Below are positions 41,101 to 56,100 of a stretch of DNA of 64,000 nucleotides, in pieces. The notes beneath the pieces are model-generated. The model had not been told where the DNA came from. It did no database searches and saw nothing but the letters and a program-made list of their open reading frames with translations. The position numbers were made by a program, and so were the translations under genes. Within the stretch, counting starts at the first letter, position 1, and the number at the start of each line of letters is the position of its first letter. Source of the stretch: Symbiodinium natans. Taxonomy: Eukaryota > Sar > Dinophyceae > Suessiales > Symbiodiniaceae. The DNA is taken from the NCBI GenBank assembly GCA_905221605.1, contig CAJNDS010002354.1, forward strand, positions 399,254 to 463,253, read 5' to 3'.

Positions 41101-44100
41101 TATATATATATATATATTTGCTTTAAAAAATTCCTTCTGGTTGAGGGTCGACATGATCTTGTGTGTGTGGTAGTCGAGACGCAGATCTGATGGTCCAGAG
41201 CGCCTCCAGGCCCATCCCACCCCGTCGAAAGCTGATGCCACAACGATTCTCTTGTAAATACGGAACATTGCACCAACTTGCCATGTAACGTATGATTGAC
41301 ATAGATCCAACTGAAGAGGCTCTAAAGACAGCTGTACGGAACACAAAATGTCCCTCCAAGACGCGCGCACGCACGGTGCACACCGATTAGCCATGCAATC
41401 TTGAGCTTCGTGGGGTTCAATTCCGCCGTGATGTCATTGAGAAAGAATGCAGTCATGTCCAGCTTCGCTCTTGAGGTTGACTTGAACCGACATGCAATGT
41501 CCATGCATATGTGCCCGCCTCGGATATCGCGGAACACGCGGAGCCAACGTTCGTCGGGTGGTGCGAAAAGGGAAAAGGTGGAACGGCGCGTGGGAGCCAT
41601 GAGCTCATGCGCAGCCCCCAATTTACCTAGAATGCGCTAAGCATGGATCTCAATGGAGCCCTTCCTTTGCAACGGCTTTTGGGTCGTTCTCAGAGAGAAC
41701 CATGCTTGCTGACATGCAACTCAGGAAAACGGACGACGTGCACGGCCTTTCAGGCCGAAGGTTCTCAGACATCTCTGACGAACCTTGGATTCAAAGAGAG
41801 GAACCCTTAATTAAGGACCTTGCGTAGGCCCTATAAAGCCTAAAATAAGCCATCACCCTCAACCCTAAACCCTTGTAGCCCTCATAAACCTCAAGCCCAA
41901 GAGGGAGATCTGGGATGCGGGAACTTTCAGAAAGTCTGCGCGGAGCGGGTTGCCCCAAGAACTTTCCCGATCCCCGAAGATCAGCTTGCCAAGCCCGCGA
42001 TGTTCTCCCCGCACATGCCTGCAAGGACTACTACAGAGTGGCCCAGCTGCAGTGGTGAGCCGGCACGTCACAAGCCTACCTGTGTGTTTTTTGCTTGCTA
42101 CTGGGTATGAAAAGCAAGTGGCTGCAATGCTATAGGCTGCCCTTTGCTCGTTCTCGAGAGCTCTTGAAGACATCGCTCAGCACACCGAGACTGGACATGT
42201 TGACTATTCTCGTACAGAGCTGCAAATACAGCTGTTGGCAAACCACCCGAACTATCCGTTCACGACTATAGGGCCGCACACTCAGGATTCGCAAGCGCAG
42301 GGTAGTTTACCGCTGGGTCGCACCAGTTGACTGTCTCAGGAACGCAGCAGCTACACAGTGTGTACTTGTGTGCAGATTGCAACAGGTTTAGACCGTCACT
42401 TCATTATCATATCCGAGGGGTCGTAGCAGGAGCCTGAACTCGAACTCCCCCCCAAATCTCCTGTGATGTCCTTGGCTGTAGACAAAGCTGTACGCAGCAT
42501 CGATGAGCACAAACGGATGCGAAGACCCAGTCCACAGCCACTGCCATCGCGTTCCTCCTCCCTCCTGAGCTTGCCCAAAAAGCCCTAAAACCCAAGAAGC
42601 TCCTGAACCCTAAAAATATTAACTTTAGCACTTCACCTGCAACACTGGTGCTAAGGACTGCGCCGCTTGGGGCAACGGGAGCCTTGGGCCCTAATATGGC
42701 AACCCCCCCCCCCCCCTCACCCGTTTTGCCTGCGGGACGAGTATACCAAACACGGGGTACTCCACATCAGCTTTAGGCCAGTTGCTTGGGTCAGCGAACG
42801 CTTCATGGGACTGGCAGCGGCATCACCCCACGTCCGGCCAAATCACCAAGACTCAGTAAAACGGAAAGCGGGATACCTGTATCTCGCAATGAAGTTCATC
42901 ATGGATCTGGCTCCCCCACTTCCGGAATGCGCCCGAATGACCTGAACCCAGGTTGGAACCTATAGCAACCCTAAGGGTACTTCGCCAACATACAGGTGCC
43001 CCCCCCCCCCCCCCCCCCCAGTAACTACTGCAATCCTCAGTACAGGGAGTCCACCAGAAGCCTAACCCTCCATGCCCTGACGAAACTCAGGAACAACCTA
43101 TGGCAAGCCATTTTCAAACAAGTTCTCGAAGCCCTCAACAACGCCAAAAAGCCCTCAAAACCTTACGTCCTACGCATAAAAACAGATAACAACCGAAGAC
43201 AGAAAGGACGGGAATCTGCTCGGACGCCATGGGCTACATTTACGAGCCCCGCTTGTTTTTGTTTTTTTTTTGGGGGGGGTTCAGGGGGTTTTCAGGAGGT
43301 TTTATAAGGGCTTTCTTGGGTTTAGGGTTTTGTTTTTGGTTTTGGCGGGGGTTAGGTTCTCATTACAATGGTTTTGTTTTGAGGGCATGGAGTTGCGCTT
43401 CCAGCCATTGTGGCTTTCTTGCCCCCCCCCCCCCCCCCGGTCTCGCCCAAGCATCCCTTTAAAGGGTATCTTCCCGAGGGTATTTTGGTGATGTGGGTCC
43501 ATCATGTTGCTGAGTAAATCCAGTGACGCTCCTGGTTGTTGTGTAAACTGCATGAACATCATCAAAGTGCCAGATGAATCGGTTTGGTGGGGCTGTAAAC
43601 CAGGCGTACAAAACCCTGAGCCTCACACTGAATGGCCTGCTACAACCCTAAAGCCCAACGTTTGAACCCAGTGCCAACAGGCCCGCTCAACCTACGGCTG
43701 GCCCTTCCGCCTCTGACATACTGGGTAAGGCTAAAGTACAACTCCCACTCTCCCACTTTGAAAGTGAAGCAAGCTGAGGATGGGCTTTGGCAAGTTGCAC
43801 CCTGGCTTCGTATCGTGAAGGTAACCTGATGGACCCTTTGCACAGCCCGTCCTCAGACGGCCTCTATCATACGACCCCTACACATGAGATTTGCTCGGTG
43901 GCTCTGTCAGGGCCTGGTGCATCTAACAGGAGGTAGCATCGTGTGCCGAAATCGGTTGATGATCACACGATGGAATTTCACATGATGCTGCCCCGAGTAC
44001 CTACCAAGTGCGTCACCCTTGCATGGACAAAGGCAACCGTCCTTCATGGTTTCCTCATCGACCAGAACAGGTGCGGCAAGTGCTTGTGACAGCGGAAGTC

Positions 44101-47100
44101 GACCGTTCCGAGGGGCCTCAGCCTTGTGCCGGCACAGGGACGGGGGTGGGTGGGAAGTGGAGGGAGGCTTTGGATGATGCGCGGAAAAAGTGAAAAGTGG
44201 ATGCTCATCTACACAAGAAGTTTTGATTACTCGCATGATGGGCATTTGAGCAGCTGAGCAGGTCCTATGACGAGCTCAATACCGACTTCTCCCGGGAGGC
44301 CCTGTACCAGCTCACCCTTCACCAGGCGCCCGATGTTGGATCTCAGGGATTGAGAGGGGGTCGAGTAATTAGTGTCCGAGTCCTTTTCAAGATTTTGCTG
44401 CACAATGACGTATATGTCGCAGGGTTAGGGTTTGAGGGTTCATGGCTGAAGCTGTCCTCGAAGAAGAGTTCCTAAAGAGGCGCAGACGCAAAGGACCTTG
44501 AACTGTGGTTGGAGTTTCGTAGTTGGGTCGCGCCAGAGCCAGCCCGGGTGTTTGATGTAATCTCGGAATATGGGGTTCATAGGTTCATAGGCAAAGTCTT
44601 TTCGGAGGAATTGTTTTGGTACTATTGTGGTTTGCAAGTGCAGTGACTTGCATCCTACTGATGATTTATGAAGCCTCGGAACCCCCCCTCCCGCCCGAAG
44701 TCTTGCGCTATAGATTTCGTTTAAGCAGTGCATGGGCCATCCTGCCTTTCCAAGATCCTCATGATACAATGTGTTCAGTTTCCGTCAGCTTAAGGTTTTC
44801 AGGGCACCCCAGACAGGACTACATGGGAATCACCGGCCGGGTGCGGCTCTTCAACAGCGTGGAGCCGACGACCACCCCTCCATCCTATGGACCGCTTGGG
44901 TTTAGGGCTTAGGGCTAAGGGTTTAGAGTCTAGGGTTTAGAGTTTAGGGTTTAGGAGCTGAGTATCATCTTCGCCCCTGTTATACAGATTATGGGGCCAC
45001 TTTGCTTCTGCCCAGCCCCATTTGCAGCCCCATGTGCCCATCACAGCCACTAACGGCGTTGCCGTTTAAGGGTTGCCAAGTCTACACAGTCGTGCTATGT
45101 CGTGCTTCACATGAGACTATCGACACAACAAGCTTGCTCTTGAAGGGCTGGGCGTGAAGAGTGCTTCTATTGCTCCGAACACACCTTCATTTCGGACGGT
45201 GTGAAGCTCGCCACAAGAGCCTGAAGCAACAGCAGCAGTCGCCATCATAGTAATGCAAGCGGCTCTTTGGAACGTGCACCCCCACATACGTGGCTCTCCG
45301 CCAAACTGTTCTGAGTAGACCACACAGACCTTGGCATCGGACCAATATGTAGTCATGCTCGAAAGTACGGCGCAACCCGCAATCCTCAGTTGACCCCGAG
45401 AATCTACCTCATCATGAAGCGTGGAACGTCAGCAGAGGTGAGACTTTCACCAAGGTCCCACAACCAGCCTGCACCCTGCCCCACCCAACCCCAATCCCAC
45501 TCCACCCCACCCCCCCCCCCCCAAAAAAAAAACCACAAAATAGACTCCCTCGGCAAATGGAAAGCGAATCACAAGGAGACCGGGAGGGCGTGATGCTGAT
45601 TCTGCAGGTTGCGGGGACAACCACGGAGGCTCGGTTCCGTAGTTTCAGGGCTTTTGGCCGCGCGGCGCCTCTCTTGTTCAGCAGGTCAGGTTGCTTTTCA
45701 TCTTGGTTTGAGTCCGGTTTGAGTCGGCTGTTGAAGCAATGGTCCTGCCAGACATCGACAGCTTGACGTGATTCCATTGTGCAAAGCACGTCGGAAGTTC
45801 ACTGTGCTACTATGCTGCCATTCGGAAGAGCATGTGAGAGAGTTCGGAGCAGAGCTCGAGCAGTCCAAGTGCACAATCCCATAGGCCCAATACGTGCCCC
45901 AGATGCCGAGCTTTGCCCTAGCTGCTGGCTCCCGAAACAAACTGTCCGTTTCTTGGTGCTCTCTTTTTCCTCATATGAACCCTCAGTGGACCTGTACCGG
46001 TGTATATGTATTTATATATATATATATACATTATTACGATATTCGTAGAACTTTGTCGATCTATATTTCTATTTCTGCTTATCTTGTTCAGTGCTTTTTG
46101 TTCATTGGCCACTCCCCCTGGCCTCTGGTGCGCCCTGCCCAGCCCTTCGAGCAGACGGGCCTCTGGACGGCAACAGGCCGGGTCTGCCTGGGGGGGTAGT
46201 TTAGGGTTGAGGGTTGAAGGTTGAAGGGTTTAGGCTTAGGGTTTTTATAGAGGGTTGTTAATGTCTTTCATTAATTATGGGTGGACACAGCGTCCACTGA
46301 ATCTGCTCGGCTCCGTTGCTCCGTAGCTTGGCTCCTTGTAGGGCTTAGGGTTGAGGAGGGTGTCCAGGGTTCTGCACCCTGTCCAGCGTAGCGGCGCACA
46401 GCCATTTTCGGACAGTCATCCCGCCGGCGATGTAATGTCAGAAATCTGGCTGAACCACTTCAGAAAATGGCTTCGACATGAATATGACATATGACCGATA
46501 TGTTGACCTGCTACTTGTCCAAAATCTTTGAACCGTGTGAATGCTTTAAGCCCAGAACTTGCCAACTCTTATCCCGACATTTAGAGGTGCAGGAAGGCGC
46601 TGGGTGTTTTTTAAAGTAGGCTTTTCACTGTGCATCTGCATTCCTTGCGGTTTGAGCAGAGGTTGGTTCTCAGCCCCGCTCTTGGGGTGTAGTGTAGGGG
46701 CTTAGAAGGGTTCAGAAGTTTACACGGGCTGATAGGTTAATCTGGGCAAGGGCCCGAAACGATCTTTTCAGGACTTCTGAAGTATCTCTATGGTGTGCAG
46801 AAGTAACAGCACCACGTGGGCAAAGCACCCAAAACCTCTCGGGCGCGCCCCGAATTTTGGAATTCCTTTGCAGCCACCCTTTTCTGAAAGGAACAACAGC
46901 AAGATTCCGCAACAGAACTGTCACAACATGCTGCCAGAGCGCGGAGATTCCCTAGGCACGCATCAGTTTGCACATAGAATCGGTCTCCGCAGAGTGGGGC
47001 ACCAGTCTACGTGGGGAGCTGTATTGAATTGCAAGCCAGGCGTATGTGAAACTTTCGCAACGCCCCGGGCATTACTTGTGGAAGTCGCATGCAGGGATTC

Positions 47101-50100
47101 GCTGGCTGAGAGACATCACCTGGAGCGCGACGGACAGCAGACACTTTGTGGCAATGTCATCTTCGTGTAGTTTGACCGAGGTTTGATAGTTCTTGCAGGG
47201 TTCGTTGGTACTGAAGACCTGCTGAATGTTTAGCCGCAGCAGCCATGGCAAGCTTCAGAACGCAGATACAAGTGATACAAATATACTGGCACACATCTTC
47301 CAAGATTCAGACACCTGGTGCCGAGCACTGTCCGAACCAGTGCCTATTTCTGACTGCAGTAGCCCCCAGCAGCCCCTGTTGCTGCTTGACCCGCAACTGG
47401 CAAACCTGGCTGGCGTTCCGAGGCCGTGCCATCAGCTGCAGCAGCGGGACTTGCGACATGGCAACAGCCTTTGTTCCAGCAGCGGCTTGGCCTTAGAAGT
47501 TCAGGCGTTGTTTTGGATGTGTTGGGGGTTTCGGGGGTTTCGGGGGTTTGGGGGGTTGACAGGTTGCTCAGGGCTGGTTTGGTCGCTTCTGTCATACAGT
47601 GTTGGCTTCGAGGTTCACAATGAAGAGCTAGAAAACCTCTGAAGGGAACAGTTCTCGAGATAGTTAATCAGATTCATCTGAGAGGCAGGGTTCTGTGCAC
47701 TTGACCTCGTCGACCCTCACAGTCTTTGGCAGCATTTCTGCCACCTCTCTTGAGATGCACACCCTTCACCCCAGTGATATGACTACAGGATCGAAGCAGC
47801 CAGTGCCCTGCCGGAACTATCTGGATGCTTGGCTCAACTATGCCCTTGATCTTTAAGGGGTGTTCTGTAGCCCGTGAAACAACAGAGAGCACCCCCCAAG
47901 AAAAGGGCCCCAAAACCTATAAAAAGCCGCGCCTTAGTGAAGGGTTGTCCCTTGAAACCCATCCCTTCCATCAAGCGAGATTCACAATCCCATCGGAAAC
48001 AGCAAAGGACCTGCATGTTGACATTTGTTTCTGCCATCGGCTTGGGGGGCAACCGCCGCAGCCCTGCAACATATAAAGACCATGCGCCCACACAAAAAGC
48101 ATATTGAGAACCCACGCCCTTCGTTGAGTCGGGTCATGCAAGCACAAGTGTAAGGACAACCGGCACAACCCACCCATCAAGCTACTTAGGGAAGCCAACT
48201 TACCCCTGCCTTCGGTCTCATAGATGCACGGGAGCGTGGAGGAGAGATGTTTCAAACCCCCTAAACCTTAAAGATCCTTAACGCCTACAGTTTAAACCTC
48301 TCTCATTGGGCGACTTTCGCACAGAGGTTCAACGACCTCGGCTGCACCGACTGCCCCACTGGGCGTTTTGGGGCCGCTCCTGGCATGTTGTGGGATGCAG
48401 CTGTTCAGGGTTCGGGGTTCGGGGTCCCCCCTTCAGTCCCTGAACTTTTGTTCGGGAAAGTACCCAAGCTTGCTAACCTCGTGCACTCAAAAAACTGCAA
48501 CAGTAGTATGAACTCATTTGATTGTTGCCTCGCACTGACTTGAAATCAAAGTGTCGTAAACCAGCAGTATCTACACGTTTGTACTCATCTATACACACAT
48601 GTATTGTACTCTAGTATGTACAAGTGTACGCCCCAAGCCCTGATCCTTGTTCGAAACCCTTATGTCAATAGAGCGTTCTGCTGGGACATGCTTTGCATCT
48701 GAGTGCTGCAGGATTTGCACCGGACCTAATGGGCAATGCCATGGTCGTTGCTGTACCACCCTGAATGCCAACCGGTGACCCCAAGCAATGTCGACCAAAC
48801 CTTGAACAAACTTGAATCAAGTGCCGTCAGCGAGCAAGAGTCCATACATTATAGCTATTGTTCTCATTGGGTACCTTGTGAAGCAGCCTGGTGATATCTG
48901 GTGATACTGTTGTCAGCGGACTTCCTCAATAGACCTACTCATCATAGTTCTCTAAGCTAAGCGAATCACTTGGAAATAGGAAGAAATTTCGATTCCAGGC
49001 TGCCGGCGCGACCCAATGTGAGCCTTGCCTCACGGGAGACTTCAGCCGCCTGGACCGACAAAATGTAGGGTTTTCGGTTTGTTCGGGTTGCTTGCGTTGA
49101 GTATGGTCGGCGTTGGGTTGAGGGTTTGGGGGTTCATGGGTTTATGCGGTTCAGGGGGTCTTGGTGGGCCCCCGTTGTTAAGGGGTTTTTTGTTTGACTT
49201 CAGATTTGCCGCAGCAACAGGGTTTCGGGTATACCGTCCCTCTGAAACAAGACTGATGCAGTTCCTATCCCGTCCAGGATCTGCCTTTTTGGGCTTACAA
49301 GTAGTTAGGCTTGAGTCGCCAGAGGGTGTGTTCTCATGTGTCTTGCTTTTCTTCTCGCGCGCGGGCGCGAGGTGCGCATAGGTATGTAGATTGAGCTCTC
49401 ACCCGCAGGCCTTCAGCCGGAGAACCACACCCTGTATCTTACGACCATTGCAAGCTGCTTTTGTGCCGACATCACTACAGTCAGACAAGGCAATGTGAGT
49501 GGCCTGGCGAGCTGTTACCCGTGTCCAGCTGGCAGCATCAGCCCCCGTGCTGCAATGGCCCGTGGCACAGGCCCAGACCAGAAGACCTTCGTAGCTGTCG
49601 GTCTTCAAGGAATTCACAGATTCTTGGGGACAACTTGCTCCAAAGCCACTGTTCTGAGAGCCTCTTGACCGGAGCGACATCTCCTGAGGTGAAGAGAAGG
49701 CATCGTCCGCCTGCATGTTGTGCCAGAGAGGTGGGGATTCCGTTTTGTAGACCCGGAGAAAGTGCACACCCTTTCAGGAATCTTTCGCATGTTGGGGCTT
49801 TCAAAGCTCAAATCCAAGAAGGAGACTGGATGCACTTCAAGCATGGCAGTGCTTGGGATCTTTCAGTGGAAGCAGTTGCGGTCTCTGCTTCCCTTAGTTT
49901 CTCCAGCCTTTCAACAATGCTCGCAGGTATTTTGTCGGCTGAGTGGTATGCAAGAGAACACAACATTGAAAAGCGAAAGCCCCTCAAAAGATCGAATCAC
50001 AGTTTGGAAAAACTCCCCACGTAGTCGAAAGACTGTCTCCCCAAAGCTCTCCGGCAGAAAGAGGTTTCTTCGTGAACGAGTCTGGTGCCTCACAGTGCTT

Positions 50101-53100
50101 CAAGTGCAAAGGAGGCCCTCTGGCTCGCTCTGTGCCGTCTATGGCAACGGCCTCTGTTGTTTGTTAAGTTGTGGCAAGACGTATGTAGCAAGTTGAGCAC
50201 CTGCAAACCAGAGCGGCGGGGGCTTGGCGCAACCAGGATCTGTTCGGGATTTGAGGAAGGCAGCGTTGAGGGCATCTGGATGCCTATCGACATCCCGTCG
50301 CTCTCTCTTCACTCCTCTCTCCTGACCCCTGTCCACTCTTCACTCCTCTCCCTTCGCTTGCTGTCGTTTTCTTACTTTGTGTCTTTGCGGGACCGGTCCT
50401 TTCGTGATTCGGCATAAAGACCTGGAAGGTACTTATGCGGACCAATCAGGTCTCACGCAATGCCGGGACTGCCCGGCGGGAAGGACCACCAACTATGAGG
50501 CTGGATTGCGGATTGCAAATCTCGAAGAATGGCCTTAGGTCCTTATGTCGTCTTTGGCTTCTCAATCCCACGACCAAGCCCCCTTTTCTGGACAGGGCGC
50601 TTTAGATGCTGCAGCCTGTGCTTGCAATGGCGAGCTCTGGCAAGGTGAATGCTTCTCGGCTGCGATCGGAGCCTAAAAACCCTCTATTGGCTCTGCAGAC
50701 ACATCAAGTCGAGGTTGTATGGTGGTGTCATGCCAGCGTCGAGAGGTTGTCACCATCATGGCCTCTGCTTGAAGTCTCAGTGGCTGACGTCGGGGGGTCG
50801 TTTCAAAGAACCCCCCCCCGCCCCCGCACCGAACGCCGGATCACACCATGAGGCATTCGCTGTCCAGCCGCTTGGCGGAGGGGACGGGGAAGGGGAGGGT
50901 AGGGGTGTGTGCGCGGAAATTTTGCATGCCAGGGTTTGCTAGTAGTTGTGCCTGAGGGGATGTCCTGCAGACACAAAGTGGGGAACTAGCGAAGCTAGTG
51001 AACGCACTAGAGAGAGGTACGAATGGCAGGTTAGCATGCTGACGGGGCTTTTGTTGTCGGACCCTACTGCGTCCAGAATGGAGTGAACTTGTTTCTGTCG
51101 CAGCCGGCTGCAGCAGAAGCATCTTGCCATTCTTGCCTTCATGCTGCTGTTTGTTGCAAGTAGCAGGGTGGCATGAAATCACACAGAAAGGCACTGAGAG
51201 TGCGCTTGCGGAATAGCACGCACGAGCTCTGGCATATTGCTTTCCGACCTAGAGAAGGCACCCTTTCGACCCTAAAACCGAAACACCCCCCCCCCCAAAA
51301 AAAAAAAAAAAATAATAATAAAATAAAAAAACCCGCCCAAGCAGAGACGAGAGACCAATGACTGATAAGCTCAAGCTCACAGGGTGCAAGCTCCTTCCTG
51401 TTAAGTACTGTTACCATGAGGTGGCATTCTTCTTCTTCTTCTTCTTCTTCTTCACGTGATTCTTGCAAGGATAACTTTCGCTTCGAGTCGGGTCAGTGCG
51501 TCTCGTGCCAAGCTGGCCTCGAATGCCACGTGGCAGCACAGGCTTAGGCTGAGGAGGCGACGGTTCTTCGCCGAAGCCTGAAGTGCTATTTTCGGCTTAT
51601 AGGGTTTGATCATTCACAACTGCCGCGATTTTCGCTGGCGACAAGGCTTTTGCTTCTGCGTCGAACGGTGCTTGGGTTACTTGGGGTTTCTTGGGTGGGA
51701 GTGATAGCTAGATCCCTGTGAGTTCAGGAATCCATTTTCAAGGACTGGCCCACCGGCACTCGCAATTTGGCGAGATACTTGCAGTTTTGCAAGTAGGCTA
51801 TATTCCCCAAAGTGGTGCACGTGTTCTGACACGAGCGAGTTGCTCGGGAGCTTGCCGAATTTGTTTTCTCTTAGACAGCAATGCGAAAGGTAGTTCACCG
51901 ACTCGGGCGAATGTGACATGAAGAAATGGGCTCGCAGGCCGAAAAGCTTTCCGGCTCCTTTTCACAGACCCGCCTAAGAACTCCAAACTGTGGGGCATTT
52001 ACCAGATTGAATGCGTACTGCAAGGGCTGCTATGACACGAGAGTTGACTCCAAAAACCCTTCAGAATCATCAGCTCTCTTGGCAGCGGCAAAGAGGGCCC
52101 ATTCATCAATGGCCCGCTCTGTATTCTAGTAGGATCCCCTCAAAAATTCTTAGCGAACCTCCCCACATCGTTGGGGGAGTGCTCCGTTTCTTTTCGCCTC
52201 TCCCCCTCCACTCCAAGCGGGTTGTCCGAGCCCAGGCGAGGAGGGAGAAGAGCCGACGATCCTCCCAGGCGTAGACGGCGGCTTTAGGATTTAGGCTGAT
52301 AATTTTTGTAGGGTACATGTGACAAATGCAGGTGGATATATGGTCTGTAGTTAAGGCGTTTAGGGTGTTGCGGGTGTGGGGTTTCTTTTGTTGAAGGAAG
52401 TTGGCCGTCATTGGGGCGCAAGGTGCTTCGGCTGTTGATTGTTCGTGGGATCTACGAATGAAACAAGAACCCTGGCATACCCTCGGCACGACTCTTTGTA
52501 TACGTGGCTACATGTACCCATGTTGCTGTGTGGTGTGGGAAGGTAAGCTTGATCTGTCGAGGCTACTATGCCACGTTGGCAGCACCCTACGAGATCTACA
52601 AGTGCAGCTCGGCTCAAGTGATCACAGTGTCACAGGCTGGCACGGCTCAGAGATGTGTATTGCCACATGAGGCTTGCCTTCTCATGCCATGCTGGCACCC
52701 CCCCCCACTCCCACCTGCCCGTTCGAAATGGCGAAAATGGCTAGGTATCGTGTGTGCAGGAGTTCCTTTGCCTGCCCTTTCACATCTCATTTTGTATTGT
52801 TCGAAAAGTACCTTGTTTACCCCACCTCCACCTCGCCTTCACCTCATGCCGCCACGCCACATGCATGTCATGGCCAAAGCACCTGCACGCCGGACTAGTC
52901 CGGCGGCGAACCGCGCTCGTTCCACTCACAATCCTGAGGTCTGCCGTCGGACAAGTGCCCGGGAGGTGCCCCAGGCGGGAGTGATAGAGACTTTCTTTCC
53001 GGGAGCTGCGCGGGGGGCTTGGCAAGCGAAGGTCTACTCTGTGGGAATATCTGCCTCGGTCTATCTATCTATCTATCTAGCTATCTATATGTATATGGTA

Positions 53101-56100
53101 TACATAGTCATGTATATACACATATCCAGTACTTTGTATGATTCCTTCCCCTCGATGAATATGTAGCTGTTTCTCGGTGAGCCCAGAAGCTGCTGTGCGG
53201 AAAGGTTCTGGGTTTCAGGGTTTGGGTTCAGGGTTAAGGTCGGCAGGAACGTTATTCACCACCAAATCCCAACCCCCCTCCAGCCGCCCCACCCGCCCCC
53301 CACCCCAGACCCTTAAAGCGATAGTGCTCAGCACATCATGAGCCCTCCTTGTGCCCTACCCCTGTGAAGCCTAACGCGTAATGCCACCCAAAATCAGGGG
53401 CATGCAAGGGTGGCCTCATTGGCGTGGCTTGGCATCCACACTGAACTCAGCAAGGTTACGGATTTCACCGTGTTTCCACAATGTGCTTTCACGTCCCCTT
53501 GAACATGCTTCCAAGAACGCTTCCTAAAGATTTTCCAGGCCTTTTCCCACGCAGGGCCTTGCAGAATTTCAAGTTATGAAGATCCGGCAAGAGAATTTGC
53601 AAAAGTCCACAAGGCTTGTATCTGGCCGTGAGGCTGCGCGCAAAAGCTTTCAAGAAAGTCGCAGGTCGTGCTGACCTTCTGTTCGTTTTTAGACCCGTCG
53701 CTCGTCTCCAAAGGGTCGGGCCCTTGTGGCGCAGAGTCCACAAAAACGAGATTTTAATGCAGGCGGAAATTTAGGTGTAGGTATAGGGATCAAAGCACAT
53801 GCGCCAACAGCGAGAACCAGTAGCTACAAGTCCAAATTCGCCCAGCTACAGTTACAGGAAGTGAGCCCAACGAAACCCCACCTAAACTGCCCCCCGCCTC
53901 TTCAAAGCTGAGGTGCCTTGTACACAGTGCCCCGATGGGTTGAGCTTGGAAGAGGGCATCTGCACCCCGTGCGCTGGAGGAAGCCGCTGGATGCAAATTC
54001 GCTCACGCACACTCGAATGTCAGACTTGTTCCTTCTGAGATGTTTCTTTTGGTTTCTCTGGCAGCAACGCCCGAGTTGCTCATAGGGACCGAGCGAGAGC
54101 ATGTGGCAGGGCAAGATGCCCTGCCCTCCTACAACCCAAGGTCAGTCTAAGCACACCGAGCAAGCCTGGTTCGAATTAGTTTTGCCAGCGCGAAGGTTTC
54201 GTGGGGTGGGTCTTCGCAGCTGTGATTGGCATGACTTCCTTGGTGCCTGTGGCATGCAAACAGACATGGACATGTCATGGCTTCCGGGCTAAACAAGTGG
54301 CTGTGTTTAACAGTGTCTGTTGAATTAGGAGTGTTCAAGGTTGGGGTGGAAGGGGAGACTGGCAGACGTGGTAAACCAGCATGTTGGGCAGTGCTGTATG
54401 ATGCGATTTCCGCACGCCTCCTCGAATATGGAACTCGTCTCCAAGGTGGCTGTGTACTACCTTATCAACTCGCCAGCTACGACGCGAGCAAGCGCGTGCC
54501 TGGCCTGACATGCTCAGTGCTGAGTTCACCGTAGCTGACTCTAACTCACTTCTTCACGGGTGCTCGTAGGCCGGGTATTGTGTCAGCTTGATGGTCCATA
54601 GGACTGCAATTAAATGTTGGCAGCTCCAGCGTCTGTTTCGAAACACAGAAAGCTGATACACAGGTTCGGGAAGGCTCCGCCGAAAACCTTGATGCGTGTG
54701 ACGTACGTGAGCCTTTCTGGACCATCCCAACGAATTTAGGGTTTGGGGGTTTAGGGCCCATATTGCTGAAAGTGGTGGTGGCCACCCTCGTACACATCAT
54801 GGCAGTTGCCTGACTGCCACAACTCATGGCTCTGGCATACCTCTCTACCTCCCTTTGTCGCCCAGGGCTTCGGGTTCAGGGTTTGGGGTTTTTTTGGGGG
54901 ACTCCATGCAAAGTGAGGATGTTGGCCACGACGTGCGTGCTCGGCATGACCATCAGCATGCACCTAGGACTCAAGTGGTGGGCAAGAGCCCTCATGCGAT
55001 GTGTGTGAGGTGATGTGTTGCAGTGAGTTGAGGTGGAGTACAAATCCTGCTTCAACCCACACAATGAAGTAGCAAAGCCCAGTCAATATTGATCCACCGT
55101 TAGTAGCAATAGGCTCTTCAATGAAGGCTTTCCTTTTTTCACGCGCTGGGCAATGCAAGACTTCCGATCGACAGCGCAATTCATAGAACCAATAGGGTGT
55201 CGTTTTGCGCTTTAGGGTTGTCTCGCCCGCCGAAAGCCAAACGACTCCTCCTTCTGCAAGTTATGCAGCTGCCTCCTCATCCGACAACCCTCGAGCGACA
55301 TCAGGGGAGCCAGAATCGTTCGGATTGCATTTTTGCATGCTGCCGTACTCCCTCTGAAAAAGGCATGTGTGGGTGCCCATGAAAACGCGGCATACCTGGA
55401 ACTCTCGTTGTAGTTCCTACAGCTCCGCGGACTCACGGTTCAAGTTCGACCCCAAAACCCTTGGAAGCCCCTTAGAACCCTTGAAGCCTCTTAAAGCCCT
55501 TGATGCCCCAAACCTGAACAGTGACTACCCTCCTAAACCCAAACCCTAAACCCCAATCCCTAAACCCCAAGCCCTAAACCCCAAGCCCTAAACCCGAAAC
55601 CCTAAACCCTAAACCCCAAACGCCAAGGCTCCAATCTGTCGGCATCATCGGCCTCATCTCCTTTGAGTGGCCCTCCGAGCTGGCCTGGGTCTTCGAGACC
55701 ATGCTCCTTGGGCTAGGGGGCTGGAATTTAATAGGGTTTATCTACGGGGTTTAGGGGACCACGCTCCTGGGCTGCAGGGGGGTTTGGCTAGTTTAGGGTT
55801 CCGGGTGTGTGCAGGGGCTTCGGGGGTTTAGAAGGTTTAGGGTTCCGGGTTTGATGTTTAGGGCTGATAGGGCTGAAGTTTGAAATGGGCTTATCTCGAG
55901 TTTATATAGAGCTTTGGGGCTTGGATTTGGCGCCCAGAATCCCTGAGCCGCCTAAGAGCCCACAGTCCTTGCCCAAGGGGTGCCTGAGCCCCTCCCAAGC
56001 ATTGCACAGAAAGCTTTGTTCGAGGAACTTTTTCCTCCTGGATATCGATTCCATGGGATTCGACTGCGTGGCTGGCTCCTTGCCTCAGCCATAAAAGCCT

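Noticed and set aside
42667-42945. 92-codon + frame downstream of a poly-C run
   Set aside because: Starts in low-complexity sequence, no splice boundary or motif.
47226-47642. 138-codon + frame
   Set aside because: Two frames open through a GC-rich patch; neither shows receptor motifs.
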